Translations under genes and position numbers: made by a program
Shown here: piece by piece, positions 1 to 9,000 of the stretch
How positions within the stretch are numbered: the first letter of the stretch is position 1
Layout: each line of letters opens with the position of its first letter
Notes under the pieces: model-generated
Databases searched by the model: none
What the model was told of the DNA's origin: nothing
What the model saw: only the letters and a program-made list of their open reading frames with translations
DNA from: Chloromonas sp. AAM2
Lineage: Eukaryota; Chlorophyta; Chlorophyceae; Chlamydomonadales; Chlamydomonadaceae
DNA: 10,947 bases
Direction of reading: 5' to 3'
Assembly: GCA_004335635.1 (NCBI GenBank)
Contig: QAXH01006431.1
Location: 1-10,947, forward strand

Positions 1-123
1 GGGCCCTCCTGACCCATTGCATGGCCCCCCCAGCACAGGGCCCTCCTGACCCATTGCATGGCCACCCCAGCACAGGGCCCTCCTGACCCATTGCATGGCC
101 CCCTCCAGCACAGGGCCCTCCAA
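1..123. repeat. 37-bp minisatellite, about 3.3 copies
   Basis: Copies lie at 1-37, 38-74 and 75-112 (the last has one extra base), with a partial copy at 113-123. Each begins GGGCCCTCCTGACCCATTGC and ends CCAGCACA; differences fall in the C-run in the middle. The array touches the window edge, so its true length is unknown. It lies just downstream of exon 4 of the minus-strand gene and so is probably inside its fourth intron. Confidence 0.9.
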
Positions 124-185
124 CCAAATGGGCCCTTGCCCTGTCATCCCCATCCCTCTGCTAACCCACCCCTGTGCCCGCGCAC

Positions 186-2061
186 CTGCACATGAACTTG
201 AGGCTGATGTACAGCCTGCGCCTGTAGGTCACGAACACCTGCGCCTGGCCCACCGTCACCCAGTTCCCCGAGCCGTCGTCACCCATGATGTTGTAGGTGG
301 AGATGCTGGGGGAGCCTGGCGCAACAGGTGCAACGCGCAGTGGAACGGTCAGAAGGCAGCTGGGAAGTGGTGTGCAGTTGAGACCATGATCACTGCCTGT
401 GTTCAGCCCTATGCAGCCTATAGGATGGTGTAGAACGAATGGGACGCGGCATCGGCTCATCTGTTAGTCCAAACCCTAAATAACAGCCATGTCATGCCAG
501 CTCCTGCTGCCAGCCAGCTGACCCTACATCTGCGGCCCTGGCGCCCTGCACACCTGTATGTCAAACCAGCGCTCACCGTCACTGTTGGCGCACACATTGG
601 ACGAGTCCAGGAGGTTTGGGATACCCGCATTGTCAGCAATGGAGGGGAGCGTGCAGTACCTGTGTGCGTGTGAGAAGCGTACAATACGTGGAAGGCGCAC
701 GGTTGAAGAACGGGCTGCAGGTTATTCCAATCTGAAGAATAGAAGGAGCGGCCATGCTGAACACGCAGGACCCATCCCTTCATTGCATGGTTCTTGAGCA
801 GTGGTTGAAGAATGCTCCTCCAACCTGAGCTGCGACCCATGCACAGCAGATGGCATCACATTCCATTGTGCAGCATGCAAGTTTGTGAATTGCCTTATGC
901 ATGTCGTGTTCCATTGAGGCAAGACTGCACATGTGCACCATACATCCCAGTGTCTGCACACATTCTTGACCCACACAGCCTCAAATGTCTTTGCCTACGT
1001 CATGCTCAAACTGCTCTGTGCCTGCCTACTCCCATCTCCTGGTCCCTTCATGCCCCAAAGCACTCAGTATGGCTGTGTGCCATGCCGACCCATGCCACAC
1101 ACCTTGGATCGCTGAAGAAATTGTCAGCAAAGTCAGCGTTGGTCAAGTTCTGCGCAAGACAATGTGACCGGCATGATATGAGGACGGCACATGACATCAT
1201 TGCATGAGCCCTCTGGATGCATTGGGCACTTGATTGCATGGGCGGGGCGGTACATCATCACAAGTGTGCGATGCATGTGTATGCATGGGACATAAGCCAT
1301 CTGAATGCAGTCACAATCATCAAGAACACTCGAGCAACAGCTACGTGCGCAACTTTGCTTGCTGCAGCTAGGAGGGCGAACACATGCTTTGCTTGCTGCT
1401 CAGCTAGTCACGTGGACATGCGCTGGACAATGCAATGCAGACCATACAAAAGGCTTGCACACGTAGACGGATCAATTTCTGACATGGAATGCGATTATGT
1501 TAGGCGCTTGAGAGACCCTTGTATGCAAGCACGGCAAGGGCAGTTCCGTTTTCTGCAACACCACAAGCTCAACATGGGTCCCATCGGTCTCGTCTTGTCT
1601 TGACTCACGTTACATGCGTTTGAGGCATCGCATATCGGGCAGGTGGAGATGCCAGGCCCGGTGTACTTGCAGAAGTAGGAAGGTGGTGTGGCAGCGCTGG
1701 TGAGCAATGTGCTGGGGCTGATGAGGACAGCCAGAAGCAGTACCCATACGACATGCCGCCATGGATGCCAGGATGCTGTTGAGCCGGACCCATGCTGGTC
1801 TGCTGCTGCTCTTTTGCTGGCAGCAGCTCGTGAATGGTAGCCTTGTGAAAGGTAGCCATGCGATGTTTGACATGTCACATGCGAGTGATGTGTGAGCCCG
1901 AAGCTGGTGGTGGGCTGTTGCTCAGGCTGGCACTGGCATGGTGTTGCAACAGGCTCATCTTGTTGATGATGATGTCCATTTTGCCTATGGGTCAACAGGG
2001 GTTCGCGCGACATGCTGTTCTGCTGCGCCGCGCAAGGCGTGGGTTCGCCTGCATCATTCAT
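186..2061 (-). CDS. Unrecognised secreted or signal-anchored Cys-containing protein, 5' part, 4 exons (3' end outside window)
   Basis: I do not recognise this family. Exons in gene order are 2061-1609, 1149-1103, 659-577 and 315-186. The introns start GTGAGT, GTGTGT and GTGAGC and end in AG; codon phases (0, 2, 1) agree at each junction, and a further GTGCGC donor follows exon 4, so the gene continues past base 1. Residues 1-100 are low in complexity and rich in His, Gln and Ser. Residues about 103-120 (VVWVLLLAVLISPSTLL) form a hydrophobic signal peptide or signal anchor. After it comes a segment with seven cysteines, four of them clustered at 131-150 (CKYTGPGISTCPICDASNAC), one Asn-Leu-Thr glycosylation sequon in exon 2, and a C-terminal beta-looking stretch (NWVTVGQAQVFVTYRRR) in exon 4. 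I infer a secreted or cell-surface protein. The start is uncertain: ATG 2061 opens the frame, ATG 2013 is an alternative, and an upstream exon is possible because the hydrophobic segment lies unusually far from either Met. Confidence 0.6.
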
Positions 2062-2665
2062 GTGATTTGGGCAGGGCCGGTGCGCCCTGCCTGCGTGCTC
2101 TGGTGTAGTCAGGGTTCTGTGGTGCTTGCTATCGTGCGACGCGAAGCTGCCGTGACACCCGAGGCTGTTGCTGTGGATTGCTTCTCAGCCGGCTGCTTTA
2201 CGATGCTGTACAAGAGCTAAATCGAATGCTCTTTGACGCCTGCGGGGCAGTGCCATGACAGAGACTGGATTTCTTCACCGGCAGTAGCTGTAGCATTTTG
2301 CATGCCCTTGCATGCTTCAGCGGCTGCTGACAGCGCACGACAGAAGGACACGCCAGCTGCAATTGGGGCATCCTTGCAGCTGTAGATGGCCGCAGGGCTT
2401 GCGATACCTACCAGGTTTTACAAGTTTGAGCACCGTGCAAGCAGTAGCACTTGCAATCGCCCTAGCTTGCACCGACTCAGGCTGTCTCACCAGCGATTCA
2501 GTTCCCAGCGCTGTCCTCTATCCTTGTGATTGATATTTAAGGTAATAATTCAATGTGCTCTCTCGAATTCTTCCAACTCGGAAGGGCCTGGTAATCAATG
2601 CGAGTGCAACCTGCTCAGATGGTCGCTGATGCAAGTGTACAACTGCGCGCTAGGTCAGAATTGCT
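2062..2665. other. Intergenic region between the unrecognised gene and SF-assemblin
   Basis: No convincing coding exon is visible on either strand. The plus-strand reading frames at 1858-2220 and 2312-2533 have no recognisable protein character and no consistent splice partners. The region lies upstream of the unrecognised minus-strand gene, so it should hold that gene's promoter. The only AT-rich candidate is around 2531-2551, read on the minus strand as TTAAATATCA, about 470 bases before ATG 2061. This is weak evidence for a promoter. Confidence 0.4.
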
Positions 2666-2670
2666 TTACA
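2666..2670 (-). terminator. Candidate poly(A) signal TGTAA for SF-assemblin
   Basis: TTACA on the plus strand reads TGTAA on the minus strand, the usual polyadenylation signal of volvocine green algae. It is the first such pentamer I find downstream of the SF-assemblin stop codon, giving a 3' UTR of about 505 nt. A pentamer occurs often by chance, so support is moderate. Confidence 0.5.
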
Positions 2671-3174
2671 AAGCGGGTCACTTGAACGTGTGAGTTGGAT
2701 TTGGCGGAAGTCACACCTCGCCCACCATTTCCGATGTGTCGTACACCTGCCCAGGACGTAACAAGTCACAAGGAGGGAGTGCACACCATGTAGCACGTAC
2801 GGTTTGACTGCGCGGGGCTTGTATTGGGAGCGGGCATGATGTTCTAGAAGCGAACTTGTACATCGAGACTCATTACCGCTAATGATCATCCACCATACCA
2901 AGCAGGAATCGCGCCAAGCAATCTCATTGGGTGATGCCGGAGCAGTGCCCAGTCAAAGTTCGAGTATGTTTGTGCTGAAAATTGCCAACACGCCCTTCAT
3001 GCTATACCACAGGCATCTATCCAAAAGCACATACTGTGCGTGCCATTCCATACACCTCAACTACACACGCAAGTGCAGGCTTATCCCATGTTGTTCGGGT
3101 CAAATCAATAGTCAAACTAAGGGTTTGATCGCACTTTGCAGACGGCCAAGTATCATGGCAACTACACAGACATT

Positions 3175-5137
3175 CTAGGAGTTGACGATCTTGAGGCCCT
3201 CCTGCAGTGCACGCGTGTAGTCGTTGACTGCCTGCACAATCTCATCGTCCTCGGCAATGCGCTCCTCACGCTCAAGTGCCAGGGCAGCCTTGAAGGCACT
3301 GAGTTCTTCCAGGGCGGTGTTCTGCATGACAGAACAACCAATATGCACGAGTCAAGCGCGCGTGTTGTTGGGGGAAGGGGAAGCCAAGCACGGTTTGCAG
3401 CTTCATGAGGATGTCAGCTACTGCATGTGGCGTGTAGACAAAAGCCACAAATCAACGGAATGTTCAGCCTGCTGACTGGCATGGCAATTCATTATATGCT
3501 GCATCAGCACTCCAGCATGATTCAATGCATGAGTTTTGTTGCAACGCGGTACTCTCAGTTAGTGGATGTATGCCATGCGCAGTTAACAAGTTGCTGGACA
3601 AATTGCAAACTTGTTGACCCTACACCAGCCTTCTTGTGGATGCCTGCCTCTCACCTTGAACTGCTCATCTGCCATGTTCCTGTTGCCCAGTGCGTCATGG
3701 ATCTCCCCGCGCAGCGTGTTGAGGTCGGACTCCCTCACCAGCTTCTCCGTATCGATGCGCTGCTGGAGGCTGATCAGGTCCTCGCCGAAGCGCTTGATGC
3801 TCACGGTCTGCTCCTGCTGGCGCATAGTGCGCTCTGCACATGCATGCAATCAGCGCGGGTTGCAGCATAGGGTCTCTTCCTGCTGCCGCAGTGTAGAACC
3901 AAGTAAACCAGGCACCTGTTGCGTGATGCAAATGTGGCTGGGCTAACTGCTATGGTCACATGCGGCCATTCACACATATGTGCCATGTGCTTGTTCTGCT
4001 GCGCGAACGTGGTACAGATGGCTCATGCGCGTCTGGCAACAAGACAAAAATGTGGGGGTCACGTCACCATCGCATCTCACCTTCGTCCAGAGCGCCCACA
4101 CACTCGTTGACCTTGCCCACCAGGCTGGTGGCTAGGTGCTCCATGTCAGTTCGCCGCTGCTCGCGCTCCTCCCTGCCATGCACATAAACAGCATGCCACA
4201 AACATGTCTGCATGTGCGAGGATTGCCTTGGTGCTGGGCCTGGCATGGCCATGCATGCATGCATGATCATTGATGCATGGCTTGCTGGCATGCTTGCGCC
4301 TGCTGAGTCATTGCAGTGAGTTGTTACTGCGCACCTGACCAGCACATGGAGGTCCTGGATGCGTGTGGAGAATGAGTCAATGGCTGCCTTGAGTGCCGAC
4401 TGCATTTCCAGCGCCTGGCCAGCTGTCCGCTCCTGCAAAGTTGGATGCAGAGATAGCATGTTGATGTAAGCAGCGGGCGGGGTGCTGGCAGTGACACTGT
4501 GTGGCCTCTCAAGCCAACTGTCATGTCAGGAGGCTGTCATGTCCGTGGGTAGTACTGACCAGAGCATGTAAGCCGTCCATGCGAGTGTTGTATGTTGAGT
4601 GAAACGATTCATGTAGATGATGATGCTTCCTACGTTGCATTTTCTGGCTGCCACAAGCAAAGTTGCAAGCATGCTGGCATACCTGTAGCACACGCAGCTC
4701 TCCCTCAAAGTGTGTCTGCAGCTGCTTATCTGACTCTGACCTGCGCTTGATCTCAGCCTGTGTGCAAAGCATCAATATGCACAGGGTTTCAGCCATGCAC
4801 TCGTCTCAGTACCAGGCAGCTGTCGAGTGCCATGAAAGCCCCCGTACCTCCAGACCCTTTTCCAGGCGCTGAACAGACTCTGAAATCAGCTGCAGCCGCG
4901 TGTGGTCCGCAACGCGCCGGCTCTGCATGCATGGGTGGCGCATCGAAAATGAGATGAGTCCTTTCAGCTCCTGCGCCCACCCGCAACCCTTGGCTCAGAC
5001 CCGGACCTGACCTGCTTCTCTTGCTCCAAATCCGTCCATAGCCCTGCAAATTTTTCGCTGACGTGCTCGAGCTTCACGGTGGGACCTGCGGGAGGCGTCG
5101 CGAGCCCGTATTTGCTTGCATGACGTTTGGTGTCCAT
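3175..5137 (-). CDS. SFA: SF-assemblin, striated microtubule-associated fibre protein (complete, 7 exons)
   Basis: SF-assemblin polymerises into the 2-nm filaments of the striated fibres that run along the flagellar microtubule roots at the basal bodies; it belongs to the SF-assemblin/beta-giardin family. Exons in gene order: 5137-5012, 4922-4848, 4757-4683, 4432-4335, 4172-4081, 3833-3655 and 3321-3175, stop TAG. Every intron is GT-AG and the phases (0,0,0,2,1,0) agree throughout, giving 263 residues, within the normal family range. Residues 1-20 or so are a short head containing ATPPAGPT; the rest is one long charged coiled-coil rod with no hydrophobic segment. Family-like stretches include EREQRRTDMEHLATSLV (exon 5), SIKRFGEDL and GEIHDALGNRN (exon 6), and EREERIAEDDEIVQAVNDYT (exon 7). 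The start is ATG 5137 because an in-frame TGA lies six codons upstream. Threonine before proline in the head could be a kinase site (inference). The gene faces away from the peptidase gene on the other side of the shared upstream region. Symbol given by family. Confidence 0.95.
4249..4280. repeat. Imperfect palindrome of TGCATG units in SF-assemblin intron 4
   Basis: CCATGCAT at 4249-4256 is matched by ATGCATGG at 4273-4280. Between them lie further ATGCATGC units and ATGATCAT, itself a palindrome. It sits in the intron between exons 4 and 5 (4173-4334). It may simply be local expansion of a CATG-rich sequence. Confidence 0.6.
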
Positions 5138-6077
5138 CAGGGGCCAGGTTCTCCATCAAGAACTGCAGCAAGGCTCACCAGATGTTGTCATGACGGAAGC
5201 CCGCAGTGGGCTGAACGTACGTCCAGACCCGGGTGTGCTCAGAATCTGAGGGGCCGTCATGTCGCTAGCTGTCCGGACTTATGCGACGAAAGAAGTGGAG
5301 AAAGCTGGAAGATGATTGCTGTGACTGCTGCTTATACGTCGTACGTCCTGAGGTACTCGAGTTCTTTCGCCTTCCTCAAAATTTGATTCTGTTGGCAGTT
5401 GGTGGTTGTCTCTTCTTTGTCTTGTCTTGTCTTGTCTTGTCTTGTCTCTTCTTTGGTCCATCTTCCAGATACCTAGCGCATCTGTAATGCGAGCCACATG
5501 GCCATTATGCACAGAGGGCAAACATCAGGGGCTGGGCACGGGCGATTGCAAACTTGCTTAATCATCCCAATTAGCTGTCATGTCACTGCGGTTGCAGATC
5601 GGGTTTTTAGTATGCATGACCGTGCCTGGTTCTAAATAGACACTGCAGGGAGGTCATGCAGGCCTGGGTCATGTTGTGCAGGACATGCTGAGGGTGCTGC
5701 GAGACAGCAACAAAACATGCTTATTCACCATAGTAGTTGCTGACTTAAAACATGCAGCGTTGCAAGATGGCTGATGTTTGTACAACAATGGCATTCGGGC
5801 GTACATGCCATTCTCTGTTTGATGGGCGCCTACAGGTTTGGGATTTGGGTTAGATGCCAGTCGAAGCAATGGCACAAGCGACATGGAGGGAGCTGCATTA
5901 ATGGGAAATCGAAGAGTCCACCCAGTGACTGACTTCTCAACAGGTTTTGAGTTCAAATCTGTGCGCGTTTTACGTGATGGTAGTCGATCAACTGCGCTTC
6001 GCGATCAAGTCCGCGGGCAGGCGCACAAGCGTCTGGTCTGTCGTTTGTTCTTGTTAAGCCACATCGGACGAGCCATC
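5138..6077. promoter_or_regulatory. Shared upstream region of divergent SF-assemblin and peptidase genes
   Basis: About 940 bases separate the SF-assemblin start (minus, 5137) from the peptidase start (plus, 6078). The promoters and 5' leaders of both genes should lie here. I see no strong TATA box; CTAAATAG at 5632-5639 is the best AT-rich candidate and could serve either strand. The region holds a CTTGT microsatellite at 5416-5447. A plus-strand frame open from 5838 joins the peptidase frame without a stop, but it lacks protein character before the signal peptide, so I treat it as leader. Confidence 0.5.
5408..5455. repeat. (CTTGT)n microsatellite flanked by 12-bp direct repeats
   Basis: Five exact CTTGT units at 5421-5445, with a near-unit before and a partial unit after, are bounded by two identical copies of GTCTCTTCTTTG at 5408-5419 and 5444-5455. 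On the SF-assemblin strand this reads as (ACAAG)n, about 285 bases upstream of its start codon, so it may lie in the 5' UTR or promoter. Confidence 0.9.
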
Positions 6078-9000
6078 ATGCAGCTCCTGCGGCTTCTGCT
6101 CCTGGCAGTCGCGAGCAGCGCAGCCGCGAGCAGGATTCAGACTACTCCGCTCTTGCTACAGGGAGCTACATCAGGGGCGTCAGATGGCCAGAGTTCAGGC
6201 CCGATGGCACAGATTCGTGCCACAATGCCGAAGCCACCAAAGTTTCCGGATACGTACACTGTAAGCATGACATACGATGACGTTTTGCAAAGCTGTGAAT
6301 TGAATTCAGACTGGCAGCTTGTGCTGTTGGATTGAGCTGCTCTGCTGCTGGCTTGCCATCATGCAGGTGTCCTTTGAGGTGTCCATGCCATACTTGTACT
6401 TCTCTCAACCACAAGGTCTCAGGTCAGTTGAGGTGGCAGGAGTGTTGGTGGTGGCAATGGCGCTACCTCAGCGGCATGTCCCTGCTTCAGTGCTGCAGGA
6501 TGCAGATGCAGCTGATGCAGATGACAGGCAGCTATACGTTAAGTGAGGTGTGTGCATAGTATTGACTCACATGCACAGAAGTAATGCTAGCCTTTCATCC
6601 CATAGACACTTTGGCGCATCTGTTGGTTTCATAACCGCGGCGCAATATTGTCCCAGAACTGGAAAACATTTTTTTATAGAGCCTGACGAACACACCAAGA
6701 ACCCGATATAGGCACACACATGCGACCATCCAACATGGGCAACTGAGGCTCCGGCCTACAGGATGGCCCTGGTCAGACAAACATGGCTCAATGCGTAATC
6801 GGTGTGATAATCTGATGCTCCTCTCCTTGATGTATCCCCCAACATCACTCCAAGCACTGGGCGCTCACCAGCTCATTCTGTTGGCTCAAATGTCATGCCG
6901 TGCTGCCCAAAAGCAAACATCGCCCACCGACAGGGGAGCACCAGGGCACTGCTCACGTGCCATCTGTTGCATGACCTGCCCTGCAGGTTTCCAGTCACAG
7001 TTTGGTATGACCGGCCTGGCAAGCGCATGCGCACGGAAATACTCAAGGGCCTGGACACCGTAATCACAACAAAGGCAAGAGGAACAGGCAGCCACACTGG
7101 TACTGATGGAGACCAGCACACCCACATTCTACAACTGTTCACAACTGGCCAGCTGCTCAGGGCATTCAGGGCATGGCTACCCATCCTGCAAGACCCGTAA
7201 GCTGGCCAGCACGGTTGTTCCATGCCCTGGGGTGGTTTACCAGGTGGTGCCCGGAGGTGGTTTACCAAGAGTGTTGTACCTGCTGCATACCTGGCTGTAG
7301 CAGAACTACGGGCAATGTGCAGTGGTCTCTCTGCAAGCCCCTGTGCACCCCTGCCTGCAGGACGCGGAGTATACCCTGTACCCGCGCATCAACGAGACGC
7401 GCTGCGGCGTGTTCTCCCACGGTCCCAACGGGGACGACCAGTTCGACACGGTGAGGGGCGAGGGCGTGCGGCATGTGCAGTTGTGTGACGAGGCATCGAA
7501 CCCTGGGGTGTGTTCAACAGCTGTGCTCGGTGCCATGCATGCTTGCCTACACTGCCTGTGCGCCTGACTTGCCTGAAGTTTTGCTTGCCTGCCTGCGCCC
7601 GGTTTCACTTTGAAAAGTGGCCAATTGATGTTGCCTCCTGGTCGTTGCGTGGGTGCAGCATGTCTGCTGCTGATGGCACATTCATGGTGAGAGCCAGCCC
7701 GCCAAGGCTCAGTATCACAACCATGTGTGTGCCCATCATGTGCAGTTCCTGCCCGACCTGTCCGAGTGGGACTACGGCGGCACCATCCAGTTGGAAGGCA
7801 GGGCCGTGCAGCTGTGGCAGTCACAGTACAGGGAGGGGACAAAGGTAACGGGATGATCCACACCCAAGGCCAGAAGAATGGGCCTGTGTGTTGACCGGGA
7901 CGAATTGGAGGGTTGGCATGCACATGGGCTTGTTCCATAGGAGCCACAGGGCCCCAGGGAGGACGATACTGGGGCGGCAGGATCCGTGGTAGGCTCACAC
8001 AGCCTACAACACAGCAGCCTCGTGCATGTGGGAATTGTGTGTGTCTTATCGTGTTCAGCTGGGGCTTGTAAGGCCCAAGGGATGACATTGGGATCCTTAA
8101 CAGGATAACCGCCTGAAACAGCCCAGCTTGCCATGGGAAAGTATGGCCCAATAGATGCGCTTCACTGCACCCAGATAGCCCATGGCCTGTGGGCACTGCA
8201 AGGGCTGCACGATGCCTGCGAGTAGTGATTGATTGCACGATCTCAGGCCACGCTTGACGTGCACATGTTTGACATGTTTTTTCAGATTGACAAGCAAGCA
8301 GTGGCATGTGCAGCTGGCGCTCAGTCAGCCCGTGTCAGCACCCCTGTGTTCGTGCTGTCTGCTTCAGATGAGCCAGTACTCGTTCTATGTGTCAGAGGAC
8401 GGCACCCCCATCAAGTTCCTCATGGCGGGTGTGCAGTTCTTCACAGGTAGGCTAGGAGGGGCATGGTGGGGGAGGCTGGGGCTTGAGGTTGGAGAATGGC
8501 AAGCCCGATGCTAGTCTGGGGTCCAGATCGTCATTCTATGGAAGCACAGATCCACAGTAGTCGTCATAGCTTCAATAGGATTGGAACCTGGTACCAGATC
8601 GTTGTTGGTACTGCCCACGTGTCCTGATTGTCTTCACCTGTAGGCAGTCTGGAAACTCCACTGGTGGGTCATGACATGCCATCATTGGGCGATAACAGGC
8701 ACAGGATTGATAGTGTGATGTATGGCGTCGCCTTCATGGCATGGTTCGTGCGTGACGCAGGCGGGCACTTCGATGAGTACAACTACGACTTCACCAGCTT
8801 CAGCCCAAGCATCATCTGGGGCGAGGGAGAGGGACATGGGAGCGTGAAGGGGGTGGACAAGGGGGATGGCAAGGGCCCTTTCGCCCCGCCCCGCATCTGT
8901 AGCACGCCCTCTTCACGACAGATGGAGCGGCTCATGCACCGGCACCCGCTGGCGCTGCAGGCCCATGCACTGGCACCCAGAAGTCGCGCGTACACCCGTG

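Noticed and set aside
554..576. Extending exon 3 of the minus-strand gene to a donor at 553
   Set aside because: That would end in phase 0, and exon 4 would then run into a stop. The GTGAGC donor at 576 gives the phase 1 that exon 4 needs.
1858..2220. A 120-codon plus-strand frame
   Set aside because: It partly overlaps exon 1 of the minus-strand gene in antisense and has no protein character or splice partners.
2755..2785. A stretch loosely resembling the 3' end of small-subunit rRNA (GTAACAAG)
   Set aside because: Only a few bases match and the flanking sequence is unlike rRNA.
5836..5853. G/T-rich stretch resembling degenerate telomere repeats
   Set aside because: There is no regular TTTAGGG or TTTTAGGG array, only chance similarity over under 20 bases.
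7231..7267. GGTGGTTTACCA repeated at 7231 and 7256
   Set aside because: A single short duplication within intron 3 with no sign of a mobile element or a function.
7306..8307. A 333-codon open frame on the minus strand
   Set aside because: It lies antisense to well-supported peptidase exons 4 and 5 and their introns, has no recognisable domain, and its length is explained by the composition of the opposite strand.
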